Below the pieces are notes generated by a model. It saw only the letters and a program-made list of their open reading frames with translations, was not told the DNA's origin and ran no database searches. This document shows, piece after piece, positions 17,501 to 25,848 of a DNA stretch of 55,005 bases. The translations under genes and the position numbers were made by a program. Numbering within the stretch: position 1 is the stretch's first letter; each line of letters opens with the position of its first letter. The stretch comes from CAZUVM01 sp964623885 (GTDB lineage: Bacteria; Verrucomicrobiota; Verrucomicrobiia; Limisphaerales; UBA8199): assembly GCA_964623885.1 (NCBI GenBank), contig CAZUVM010000259.1, positions 1-55,005 on the forward strand, written 5' to 3'.

Positions 17501-19053
17501 GTATTGTTTGAAAGATACCCCTGGTACGTGCCAGGCAGGGTTCCAAGAGTAAAATCATATACACCGCTAAGCGAGGCATATTGAATCACCGGAAACTGGG
17601 CCGGGAACGAAGCCACTCCGGGAACAATCGAAACATTAATAGTATCGGAGGTGCCGTTAATGGTTAAAGTGCTGACCACCGCGCTGGGCTGGCCATTGAG
17701 GACCGGAAGCGTGAGCGTGGAGTTAGCAAGGGTAACACTATCGATGGGAGCAGCGGGGCTGCCGACGGTATTCGTGAGCGCGGCCATATTTAAACTGCCG
17801 CCCGTGATCTCGATGCTGGCTGCGCCGTTCGCGCTGGCTTTGCGAATGTTACCCATGACCGTTGCGTTGCCGCTTGTAATGGTCAGATCTCCGGCGGCAG
17901 CACCAGCCGTTTGGTTGACCAGGGTGATGCCGCCGGCGCCTACGAGGAGCGTGCCCCCGGCATTCGTCAAGCCGGCGGTGCCAGCGACATTCGCCAAAGC
18001 ACCGATCGCCATGTTGATGTTAGTGGCATCTACGGTGCCGGTATCAAAACTCAGACCGGCGACGTAATGCTGAAGGGAGCTGGGGTTCGATCCGCCCGAA
18101 GTGCCGATGGTAATGGTGTTGGCTTTGACGTCTACGGCGTGACCGCCGGTGAAATCAACCTGGCCATTGACTGTTCCACTGCCGCTATTGTTGCGGTTGG
18201 CAAGCGTGATCGTAACGCGATCAGTATCGGTCCCGCCGACGCCACGAAGCCGCAGACCGCCCGTAGAGCCCAGGAATTGCAGCTTTCCGTTATTGATCTT
18301 CCCGGCGGCGATGTTGAGCGTTCCGACATTGATGATGTTGCTCCCGGCGCCGAGATTAAGGCTATCGATGAAGCTTGTGCCAGGACCATTGCCCGAGGCC
18401 ACTCCTATCTGAATCGTGCCGACCGTGATCGTGTTGGAGCCGCCGGCGAGGCTCAACTGACCGGTCCCCCGGGCGTCGCTACCACTGCCGGCGACCGTCA
18501 ATGTACCGCCGCTTGCGCTATAGACGAAGTTACTCAAACCGGACATGTCGAAAGAAGCCAACTGCCCGGAAGAGCCTGTGCTGGTGACATTCTTTACCGT
18601 CAAAGAGTTGCCGTTCTGGACGAAAGTACCCGCACCAGCAAAAGCGGCGGAGATGGCGTAGCTGGCCGCGGTGCTGCTGATACCGACTGTAAGACCATTG
18701 GCATTCGTTACAGTTACTCCGGCAGGGATCAGCACGGTGTGAAAGTTTCCGGCACCGGAGTTATTCGTAAATGTCAACGAGTTGGGATTCAACCCGGACG
18801 TATCGACAACGCTGCTGATCAAGCCGGGACTGCCAACTGCGCCTGTGTCTCCGAACAGCACATCATTTCCGTTGGGCCCGGGTCCACCGCCACTGGTGAG
18901 GTTGAGCCAATTGGCGTTATCAGACCAGTTGGTGGATACGGAGGTACCGGAGACGGCTTGCCACAGTTCAGTGTTGGCTCGAACAAACTGGGTAGTCAGC
19001 AGAACGGCGGCAAGAGCCGCGAGTCGTGGGACTATAATGCGGGGGTTTTTCAT
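14581..19053 (-). CDS. Giant secreted autotransporter-associated beta-strand-repeat protein
   Basis: 1490 residues from the ATG at 19053; the frame extends to a TTG at 19083, but the ATG starts the signal peptide (MKNPRIIVPRLAALAAVLLTTQFVRA). The protein is Gly/Ser/Thr/Asn-rich and almost entirely beta strand. Three large modules each open with a W...NW signature: WQAVSGTSVSTNWSDNANW near 34, WRGNVSGDWDTTTLNW near 540 and WTGADVPNLNTNWSDRLNW near 890. They contain PF12951-like repeats (GTGTLTQNGSGTLTLTGLNTYTGNT). The last 70 residues (GNTLMISGTNG ... TPTQFYRVQTQ) match the C-terminus of the neighbouring 1994-residue protein. There is no autotransporter barrel, so export beyond the inner membrane is unexplained. 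It is first gene of the carbohydrate operon. An adhesin or glycan-anchoring role is inferred. Confidence 0.85.
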   Translation of the reverse strand: MKNPRIIVPRLAALAAVLLTTQFVRANTELWQAVSGTSVSTNWSDNANWLNLTSGGGPGPNGNDVLFGDTGAVGSPGLISSVVDTSGLNPNSLTFTNNSGAGNFHTVLIPAGVTVTNANGLTVGISSTAASYAISAAFAGAGTFVQNGNSLTVKNVTSTGSSGQLASFDMSGLSNFVYSASGGTLTVAGSGSDARGTGQLSLAGGSNTITVGTIQIGVASGNGPGTSFIDSLNLGAGSNIINVGTLNIAAGKINNGKLQFLGSTGGLRLRGVGGTDTDRVTITLANRNNSGSGTVNGQVDFTGGHAVDVKANTITIGTSGGSNPSSLQHYVAGLSFDTGTVDATNINMAIGALANVAGTAGLTNAGGTLLVGAGGITLVNQTAGAAAGDLTITSGNATVMGNIRKASANGAASIEITGGSLNMAALTNTVGSPAAPIDSVTLANSTLTLPVLNGQPSAVVSTLTINGTSDTINVSIVPGVASFPAQFPVIQYASLSGVYDFTLGTLPGTYQGYLSNNTATLSVDLVLTNSAVKSDVWRGNVSGDWDTTTLNWSYAGGPATYAQGDFVTFDDTLTGTPNVVLATNMNPGAVAFSNATHNYVLSGAFKLSGLMGITKQGAGTATLQETGDDFLGGILVDSGTLILDTTNSAISGGLAINGGTVQIGSNDAGGVLPAGAVTVNGSLVFNRVDNVTVATAIGGTGTLTQNGSGTLTLTGLNTYTGNTFVNNGTLALSGAGTISNSATISASATLDVSGASGQTVLDNLNLNGGTVVVAVNASGAPSIACTGLAFGAGANHLNIASLPPVASYPVTFVAIQAAGPASGTFNLSLGTVPAATPPYAASVAQSADQTAVLLTLTSGPIGIRQSVAWTGADVPNLNTNWSDRLNWQLPGEPGPGENVQFTSIASQAGSALSTPGGGSAALIPGSFNNIVDGNVTIASLTYSNLSNSYHNTWLNSGESLTTTNGLSIGTLDTGPADKGSVTISGSAGAGLSTSNGNVQVWLGSGTAGGSQALLDLSALDNFTANVGRLLVGATIGNVVNRPSGIVYLAKTNVIEAGFQTTTSQSGTTTANAGIVVADCNQNAGSLSFVYLGQVNTISADTFAIGRQKAGGQLLFNPIYANIAPYPMLTLKGFSSSRISILDVANGVGNTGTTTFSADADLTGGLVNAMVDTINVGRASSGGTTASGVTTGTLQFDAGTINVNTLNIGLQPVSTSKYGIGTVNVSSNSTIGAAATLVVNGSLGLGLAVGGTGAASTSGTLNITNGNVLANAVLSGSGSLSAITVAGGQLIVTNTVGNASTPLGALSLVPLGTPDNSATLLSLPVGTNLSGITVTTLNIDGQPNTTNVIDVLSVGPVDGLPLELPLIKYGTLALLSGVNFNVGLGTMPAGYTGYLTNDTAGSLIGLVLTGALNPQPVISGVGLVSGNTLMISGTNGFANRTYHVLVATDVTLPPANWTVVATNVFSPEGKFAFTAPINPATPTQFYRVQTQ

Positions 19054-19197
19054 GAGGTTGGGGGGTTGAAGTGATTGCAGCAATCGTCAATGCGAGGCTC
19101 GTCCAGCCAGGTTGAGGGATCCGGCTGATTCTCGCGCAAGCCTGCCCTTCATCATCACACAAATTGCACAATCCAGCGTGCATGGCGCCCGACTTTC

Positions 19198-19220
19198 GGA
19201 CAATAGAACATTCGTTCTAA
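19198..19220 (-). promoter_or_regulatory. Shared regulatory motif, copy 2 (upstream of adhesin/CAZyme operon)
   Basis: In gene orientation it contains TAGAACGAATGTTCTA, a perfect TAGAAC-N4-GTTCTA dyad, followed by TTGTCC. It lies 144 bp before the start codon at 19053. The remaining spacer (19054-19350) shows no other gene. Confidence 0.6.
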
Positions 19221-19350
19221 CATATTCTGAAGGAGGGAAACAAAGGAGAATATGAAGGCCTTGCCTCATAGTTTGGAGCAGGCCTCAAGCGAGATGCAGC
19301 CTTAAGATTGTGACGCCGGGGGCGTCGTCCCTACCGGTTCAATTTATCTT

Positions 19351-22300
19351 TCACTGGGCCTGGATCCGGAAATATGCGTCAGGCAGCAGCGGCACATCCG
19401 GGGCTCCGGACCAGGTGAAGTTTCCGCTCGTATCGAAAGTATTCGTGGCGACACGTGTCCATGTCGAAATGGATTGAGTAATGTTGGTAGCCTCAAGCAC
19501 GTAATAGGTTCCGCCGGGTAGACCACCCAAGCCGCTGATCGTAATCGTATTGCCGGAAATGAGGGTAGTGCCAATTTGAGGCGGGATGATCGCACCGGTA
19601 ATGCTGATAGTGCCGGAACTTCCAAGAGCGCTGGTGGACCAGGTCAGACCTGGCCAAAGCGGGGGCAGTTGGAAAGAACTGAACGATCCAACATAGTTGG
19701 TTGCGGTGAAAAGTTTAAAACTGGCGCCGGCGCGCAGGCTGCCACTGAGATTCGTAACGACGAGCGTACCACCCCCGTAATTAATCGTGCCGGCTTTGAG
19801 GACGTCATTGGTTGCGGTGGTCGCATTGATGTCCATGGTAGCGGTTCCGTTCAGCGCGGCGATGCCAGACACCGTCAATGTGCCGATTACACTGATATTT
19901 CCAGGGGCAATTGTACCACCAGGTTGGATGGTGACATTGTTGCTACAGGTGCCGGTGCCGGCAAGCGTGGCGTTGTTGGTCACCATCACCGGAGAAACGC
20001 TGAGTGATCCGTTGACCACCAGGGTGCCATTGCTCACCAGAGTTGGTCCGGTATAGGTGCTGGCGGCGGTCAGGGTCAAGGTGCCTGAACCGAGTTTGGT
20101 CAAACCGCCATCGAGTGTCGCGCCTAGCGTGGCGTCGTGCTGGATCGGCTCGAGAATTGAAATGGAATTTGTGTCTGAATCAATAAAGGCGCCTCCAGCG
20201 CGGACGATGGTGGTAATGGGAATGGCAGGCGAGGCAGCATTGCCCTGATAGAAAGTGGTCGAACTGGCACGGGCCCGAAGCACGCCGCCATTAAAATTGA
20301 ATGTGGCGCTGGGGGTGGGATTGCCGGTAGCCGGAGGCCCGGACTGCGAATTGGCTGTCGCGGTGCCTACACGGGTACAGGTGATGGTGCCGCCATTGTT
20401 GAGGTTGATAACGCCAACGCTGCCGAAGGTGTTGCCGGCGGCATCGCGTGAGACGTCGAGAATGCCACAATTCAGAACCCCATTATTGCTGACGGTCAAG
20501 GTGCCGTACCCGCGACTGGCATTATAGAATTGCGAGGCGGGATTGGTAGCCGAGCCGATATTCATAGTGCCGCCGCCAATGTTGACGACCGACGATTCCC
20601 CGAGGTTCGAGCCATTGGCACCCTGGAATTGATCGCCCAAATTGAAGGTGCCGCCGACCTGATTAACGATGCCGGTGGAGTTGAGGACGGTGGCGGTGTT
20701 CAGGCGTGCGCTGGTCGTGAATGTGCCATTACTTACTGTGAGAGTTCCTGCGGTGCCGGAAAGGTCGCCAACCTGATTGTCATTCGGGCTGGCACGGCCG
20801 GAAGTGGAATAAAGGTTCGGTGCGCTGTCACCCAGACCGATTGTGAATGAGCCGGCTCGGATATCAATGGGCCATGGCACCGAGATGGGTATGGACAAAG
20901 GATTATCCACGACTGCCCAGGCGCCATTGGTATCGACCATTTGGATCGTGTTAGTGCCGGCCGGGTCGGTGCTGGCCAGCAAGTTGGTTAAGATACCGCG
21001 GCCGGCGAGGAAATTAGTCGTGAAACCCGTGGCAGTATTCGTCAGTCCGCCGCCGATAATTAGCGGGCTGGCAGCGGCGTTTAAAGTGTAACCGGAGACA
21101 CCCAGCAGGATGCCCAGGTCAACCGTTTGAATATTGGTCGAATTGTTAACGATGTTGCCGCCCAAAGTGATCGGATTGCCGTTCAACGTGAAGGCCCCGG
21201 CATTCGGGGTGAAAGTGATGTTGCCGTAAGACGTGGCGGCGGTGGTGTCGTTGGTATTATTCGCCCGGATATTTCCATCGAAATAAAGCAAGCTGCCGGG
21301 GGCAATCGTGACACCCCCCCAATTAGCGGCATCGGACCAATAACTGTCGTTGGGGCTGCCGCCGTTCCAAGCGGGCGGTCCGCCGTTGACCAGCAAATTA
21401 ATCTGGCCCGGTGTATTTGTGTTCAGTGTGAACGTGTAACCGTTGACGCCCGAAACCGTCAGGTCGGCATTCCAGATTAGATTGCCGGTATAGGTGAAAA
21501 GGCGGTACGGCACAGCCTTTTGCAGCAGGTCGAGCGGATTGATGTTGATGGTATTCCCGTTCACCGTGAGGTCGCCGTTGACTGCAACCAGGTCATTAGT
21601 GCCGCCGCCGATACCGGGATCATAATTTAGATCGAACCCGACCGTAGCGCCGCTTTCCAGTATCAAGGGACCGGTGGTGAAAGTGCCAACAGCGTTCGAT
21701 CCGCCGGGGAAGAACGCGCCGCTGACATCGACCACCCCAACGTTAGTGCCTTTACCGCCGAGAATGCCCAAGACGGCGTTAGTGAGTGGCCCGCCCAGAG
21801 CGCCATTAAGGGTAAGTGTGCCAGCAGAGACGGTGACACCGTTGGTCAAACCGGAACCGTCACCGTTCAGGGTTAATAGCAAATTGCCGATCTTGGTCAA
21901 TGTGCCCGGGCCGTTCAGCAGCCCATTGACGGTCAGGGAGGTGCCGTTCACGGCGAAGATCGTGTTCCCGTTCAGAGTCATTGGGCCGACGACGGTATTG
22001 GCGCCGGAGCCGTTGAACAACGTATTGGCAACACCATCGCCGTTCAGGACAAATTGTTTGTTAAACAGATTGGTGGCGTTCCAGAGCTCAAGCGTAGCGC
22101 CGGCCGCGACGGTGCAAGTGGCTGTTGGATCGCCAAGACCGGTGGTGTTGCTCTCGAAGCTCATGGTGCCGGAGAGAATATTGATGTTGGCGAGTTTGGG
22201 ATCGACGGTGACGTTGGCGATGGCAATGAAATTGGCGCCCACTTTGGTGAGGCTGTACGAATTACCGCTCGTGCTTAGGCTGCAAATCGCAGGATCGGTC

Positions 22301-25300
22301 AGACCGCTGGTATTAAACCGCAGATCCCATCGCCCGGACCCGCCGAACCAGGTATCGCCGGCCAGAGTAATCCGGTTCAGCGCGGCCAGGGCGGCGGTGG
22401 CGGTGGTGCTGTTTATGATTGCGCCGCTGTTGCCGACGCCGGTTCCGGAGACCGTAATCGGTTCGGCGCCGAGGCTGCTGTTATTGACATCGAGCGTTGC
22501 ACCAGCGGAGATGATGGTCCCGCTGTTGGTGGTTCCCAGGGCCGAGTTATTCGCCGTTTGCAAGGTCCCTTGAGCGACGGTGACCAGGCCGGTGAACGTA
22601 TTGAGACCGGTAAGCGAAATCACCGCATTGCTGTTACCCGCGCTGTTTCTGACGGCGACGCCGCCGCCGCCGGAAATAAGATTTGGGACGGCGACAAAAT
22701 CGAGCCGTTGGAACGCGAGAAGGCCGTTATCGAGGATGGGTGTCGACGGCAGGCTGCCGTTCACGTCGTTATTGCCGATCTGCAAAGTCCCGCCTGCAAT
22801 GGCGATGGGACCGCTGAAATCGTTGATTCCGGAATTATCGATGATGAACATCCCGGAGCCCTGCTTGGTCAGGTTGGCAGTACCAGTGATTCTTGAGGCT
22901 CCACCGGTGTCATTCAAAGTATACGTCAGGGAAGCGTTGCTGATGGTGATACCCGCGGGCATAACGGTTTGGTTCAGAGTAACAAGACTGTTACTCGCCG
23001 AGTCGTCGAACCGGGTGAATTCTCCATCGGAATAGGTGGTGGGCGTGCCGTTCAGGAGAGCCCAGTTTGGAGTGGAAGTGTCCCAGGCGGAATTGGGGGC
23101 GCCGCTGGAGTACCCGACCCACTTAATCTGAACCGGTCCGGCAGTGAGGTAGAGGTCCACGGAATTGTTGGCAACGTTGTTGGAGATGTACCCTGCGTAC
23201 GGCGTCCCGGGTGAGACCGGGAATGCGCCCGCAAGGCCAAAATTCAATGTTCCAATGATGTTGGTGGCTTTAATAATTGGAAACTGAGCCGGGAAAACGG
23301 GGACGGCGCCAATGGAAGCGATACTGATATAATTCGTAGCGCCCAAGGCGTTCAGATTGAATGCGGTGAGCGTCGGCGCACTGGCGGAGACTGCTAGAAT
23401 GGTGGTGCCGTTGCTGAAAGTTAGCGATTGATTGCTGCCGACCAAACTGGCAGGGGAAATCGCCGAAATATCCAACACAGCATTACTGTTGACGGTGAAT
23501 AATGCGGTATTAGGCAAAGTCGCAGAAGGACCAAACACGAGCGACCCGCCGTTAACGGTTGTGCCGCCTTTGTAAGTGCAGGCTCCCAAAAGAGTCTGCG
23601 TGCCGGCTCCTGTCTTCACCAACGAGAGCACGTTAGGGGCGGTGCCGTCCTGGATCGTGCCGCCGAAGGTTGCAGTGGCGTCGTTATTGCCAAAGGTCAA
23701 GGTGGATGGTGCGGTACCGAAGTCGGCCACCTGATCGTCCGCATCCGCGGAGGAGATCAAGCCATTGATTGTGGCACTAAAGCCGTTGAGATCGAAGCGA
23801 GCTGGATTTCCCGCGCTGGTGGAGTTGAGCGTGAGGTCGCCTTTGCCGGGACCGTTGGGGATAGTATTATTGGCACCGAGTTTAAGATAGACCTGCCGGC
23901 TGGCTGCGACCGTCACGAGCAATCCGCCAGACCAATCGTTATTGGGATTGCTAAGAACGATACTGCCGTTGTTGCCGGTAGCGGCAGTCAGTTCGAGCCT
24001 GCCAGGACCGGTGATCCTGCCGCTAAAGGTATTGTTACCACCGGAGCCGCCGCTGATCCGGGCGTTCCCAGCCAGCGTTACCGCGCCCGAGACGGTGGTA
24101 GCGCCCGTATTCATTCGAATCGCTCCGAGCTGCTGCCCGCCATTGGACTCGGTTGCACCAATTCCAGAGATAGTAAAACTGTTCGCGAAAGTTCCGTTGT
24201 TATTGAGGAAAGCTTCGGCTCCCGGGTAAACGAAAACCGGTCCGGTGCCGAAGGAACCAGTGGAACTGGCTTGAACGCGGCCCTGATTGATGAACGTTCC
24301 CCCGGAGTACGTATTGGCGCCACTGAGCACAACATAACCCATGATGTTAACTGAAACCGCAACGCCGCCGGTATCGTTGGTAATTACGGAGGCGATAGTC
24401 AGATTGTTGGCGGTGGCGGTGAATGGGGCATCGCAGAAGCTGAGTTCGCCTCCGTTTCCGCTAGTGGTCACGTTACCTCCGGTTACGGTAAAGGTGCCGG
24501 TAGCAGCGCCATCCCGGTAAACACCGCCTCTACCGCCCAATCGCAAGACTCCGGTTACGGTCAATGTCCGGCCACTGGTGGCTTGCTCGGCGATGAGCGA
24601 ATTGATTCCGGTGCCGTTGGCGGCAGTCAAGTTGGCACTATCGGCTGAGTATTTGACGTTACTGGCTGGGGCATTGACGAGGGCACCGGTGGAAATCGGT
24701 GTGTAGGCAGAATAAGCGACGACATTGCCGCTGCCGTCCAATGCAGCCCAATCGTTCCCTGCTGTCGCCCAACTACCAAGAATCCCATTTACGTTGGCCA
24801 GGCTCGAGCCGGTGAGGTTGATGGTACCGGCGATCGGGGCGAAGACCACTGCGGCGCCGGTATTTCGTCCCAACCCGCTGATTGTGAATTGGCTTCCGCC
24901 TTCGTTATCGACGGCATGTTTGCCCGCGGAGAGAGTAATCGGGAGGTTGAGGACCTCGGTATTGAAACATGTGTTGGAGAGACCGCCACCAGTGGTCAGG
25001 CCGCCTCCGGCATCAGTGCCGTTGGTCAGGACAATACCATTGCCACCGATTACGAAAGCGCCCGCGGTGGGCACGATGCTCAAGTTGTTAAAAACTGTAC
25101 CGGCTGGAAAATCGTTGTTGGGTGTCAGACGAGTCGATCCGTCGAAAAAGAGAAGATCGCTCGCGACCGGGGCGGTGCCACCCCAGTTATTGGGATCGCT
25201 CCAATTATCAGAAGCGCCGCCGCCGTTCCAGGTATCACTTCCACCGTAAGCCGCAGAAGCGGCGAGGACGATGAACGAGAGCGAAACAATACAGGCAGAA

Positions 25301-25335
25301 GCACGCGCCAAGTCAGGAGTCATGGGATTGTTCAT
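19351..25335 (-). CDS. Giant secreted autotransporter-associated beta-strand-repeat protein
   Basis: 1994 residues from the ATG at 25335; a second Met four codons later is possible. The signal peptide ends near SAAYG (about 31). Three modules start with WNGGGASDNWSDPNNW (near 35), WVGYSSGAPNSAWDTSTPNW (near 735) and WNGGSPNDSYWSDAANW (near 1315). Many PF12951-type strands follow, such as LSGANTYSGGTFINQG and LTAASTYTGPTLVSNGTL. The C-terminal 70 residues (GNTITISGLGG ... PDAYFRIQAQ) are homologous to the end of the 1490-residue protein at 14581-19053. There is no barrel, LPXTG or clear PEP-CTERM signal. It is on the same strand, 297 bp upstream of the adhesin operon, with its own copy of the shared motif. 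Function is probably surface adhesion; untested. Confidence 0.85.
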   Translation of the reverse strand: MNNPMTPDLARASACIVSLSFIVLAASAAYGGSDTWNGGGASDNWSDPNNWGGTAPVASDLLFFDGSTRLTPNNDFPAGTVFNNLSIVPTAGAFVIGGNGIVLTNGTDAGGGLTTGGGLSNTCFNTEVLNLPITLSAGKHAVDNEGGSQFTISGLGRNTGAAVVFAPIAGTINLTGSSLANVNGILGSWATAGNDWAALDGSGNVVAYSAYTPISTGALVNAPASNVKYSADSANLTAANGTGINSLIAEQATSGRTLTVTGVLRLGGRGGVYRDGAATGTFTVTGGNVTTSGNGGELSFCDAPFTATANNLTIASVITNDTGGVAVSVNIMGYVVLSGANTYSGGTFINQGRVQASSTGSFGTGPVFVYPGAEAFLNNNGTFANSFTISGIGATESNGGQQLGAIRMNTGATTVSGAVTLAGNARISGGSGGNNTFSGRITGPGRLELTAATGNNGSIVLSNPNNDWSGGLLVTVAASRQVYLKLGANNTIPNGPGKGDLTLNSTSAGNPARFDLNGFSATINGLISSADADDQVADFGTAPSTLTFGNNDATATFGGTIQDGTAPNVLSLVKTGAGTQTLLGACTYKGGTTVNGGSLVFGPSATLPNTALFTVNSNAVLDISAISPASLVGSNQSLTFSNGTTILAVSASAPTLTAFNLNALGATNYISIASIGAVPVFPAQFPIIKATNIIGTLNFGLAGAFPVSPGTPYAGYISNNVANNSVDLYLTAGPVQIKWVGYSSGAPNSAWDTSTPNWALLNGTPTTYSDGEFTRFDDSASNSLVTLNQTVMPAGITISNASLTYTLNDTGGASRITGTANLTKQGSGMFIIDNSGINDFSGPIAIAGGTLQIGNNDVNGSLPSTPILDNGLLAFQRLDFVAVPNLISGGGGVAVRNSAGNSNAVISLTGLNTFTGLVTVAQGTLQTANNSALGTTNSGTIISAGATLDVNNSSLGAEPITVSGTGVGNSGAIINSTTATAALAALNRITLAGDTWFGGSGRWDLRFNTSGLTDPAICSLSTSGNSYSLTKVGANFIAIANVTVDPKLANINILSGTMSFESNTTGLGDPTATCTVAAGATLELWNATNLFNKQFVLNGDGVANTLFNGSGANTVVGPMTLNGNTIFAVNGTSLTVNGLLNGPGTLTKIGNLLLTLNGDGSGLTNGVTVSAGTLTLNGALGGPLTNAVLGILGGKGTNVGVVDVSGAFFPGGSNAVGTFTTGPLILESGATVGFDLNYDPGIGGGTNDLVAVNGDLTVNGNTININPLDLLQKAVPYRLFTYTGNLIWNADLTVSGVNGYTFTLNTNTPGQINLLVNGGPPAWNGGSPNDSYWSDAANWGGVTIAPGSLLYFDGNIRANNTNDTTAATSYGNITFTPNAGAFTLNGNPITLGGNIVNNSTNIQTVDLGILLGVSGYTLNAAASPLIIGGGLTNTATGFTTNFLAGRGILTNLLASTDPAGTNTIQMVDTNGAWAVVDNPLSIPISVPWPIDIRAGSFTIGLGDSAPNLYSTSGRASPNDNQVGDLSGTAGTLTVSNGTFTTSARLNTATVLNSTGIVNQVGGTFNLGDQFQGANGSNLGESSVVNIGGGTMNIGSATNPASQFYNASRGYGTLTVSNNGVLNCGILDVSRDAAGNTFGSVGVINLNNGGTITCTRVGTATANSQSGPPATGNPTPSATFNFNGGVLRARASSTTFYQGNAASPAIPITTIVRAGGAFIDSDTNSISILEPIQHDATLGATLDGGLTKLGSGTLTLTAASTYTGPTLVSNGTLVVNGSLSVSPVMVTNNATLAGTGTCSNNVTIQPGGTIAPGNISVIGTLTVSGIAALNGTATMDINATTATNDVLKAGTINYGGGTLVVTNLSGSLRAGASFKLFTATNYVGSFSSFQLPPLWPGLTWSTSALGSSGTISITGAIIPPQIGTTLISGNTITISGLGGLPGGTYYVLEATNITQSISTWTRVATNTFDTSGNFTWSGAPDVPLLPDAYFRIQAQ

Positions 25336-25430
25336 GGATGGGTGATGAGGTTTTTAACAGACGCAGGCTCGCATAAGTGCTCACACCGGTGTTGAGTAGT
25401 AAGGATAACCTTGCCGGGACTGAGCACGCG

Positions 25431-25453
25431 GGACAATTGAACGTTTGTACTAG
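25431..25453 (-). promoter_or_regulatory. Shared regulatory motif, copy 3 (upstream of 1994-residue adhesin)
   Basis: In gene orientation the core reads CTAGTACAAACGTTCAATTG followed by TCC. It is an imperfect dyad relative to copy 2 and lies 95 bp before the start codon at 25335. The flanking DNA to 25555 holds a short AGCCACGAAGAAACGC-type intergenic repeat and no gene. Confidence 0.55.
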
Positions 25454-25555
25454 GCTGAAAGTCAGGCGAGGTTTCGGATGCTAAAATCGCGAATAGCCAC
25501 GAAGAAACGCCGACGAACTATCTCAGCAGGCAGAACGTTGCTGCCAGGCCGCCCG

Positions 25556-25750
25556 TCAACTTGCTGGCGGCGGAGGCGACGGACGCCGGAGCAGTCGCCA
25601 GGCCCAAACAGTGAGACCGGCTGCAAGTAGTGTGAGCAGAATGAAGATGGGATCCTTCACCATGCGCGGTCCTTCGGCAAAGGCGCGCAGTATGTGCATG
25701 AGAGTGATAAGGGCAAAAACGATGCCGGTCGTGATCACATAAGCCTTCAT
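25556..25750 (-). CDS. Small two-TM membrane protein of unknown function
   Basis: 64 residues from an ATG. Two hydrophobic segments are predicted: about 4-24 (YVITTGIVFALITLMHILRAF) and 35-53 (PIFILLTLLAAGLTVWAW), followed by a basic, Pro-rich tail (RRPSPPPP). The loop EGPRMVKDP is polar. I recall similar short proteins beginning MKAY-x-ITTG as hypothetical proteins in this phylum, but no function is known to me. It lies 98 bp downstream of the DUF4159 gene on the same strand and may be the last gene of that operon. An AAAGCCACGAGAACCCACGA repeat lies in the gap before it (about 25818-25840). Confidence 0.65.
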   Translation of the reverse strand: MKAYVITTGIVFALITLMHILRAFAEGPRMVKDPIFILLTLLAAGLTVWAWRLLRRPSPPPPAS

Positions 25751-25848
25751 GGGAAAAGCAAAGCGAGCTTAACCGTCAGCCGCGCTGCGTGTCAATGGCG
25801 ACAAAGCAACATCGTTCAAAAGCCACGAGAACCCACGAACCCGCGCCA

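Noticed and set aside
17911..19074. 387-codon open frame opposite the 1490-residue adhesin, plus similar frames at 15424-16290 and 21674-22573
   Set aside because: They arise from the Gly/Thr/Val-rich repeats on the coding strand. They show no signal peptide or family motif, and the minus-strand frames have signal peptides and module structure.
19198..19220. LexA (SOS) box reading of the GAAC-N4-GTTC motif
   Set aside because: The core matches Gram-positive LexA boxes, but the downstream genes are adhesins and hydrolases. From memory the reported Verrucomicrobia LexA motif has the opposite arrangement (TGTTC-N4-GAACA). Kept only as an unidentified regulatory motif.
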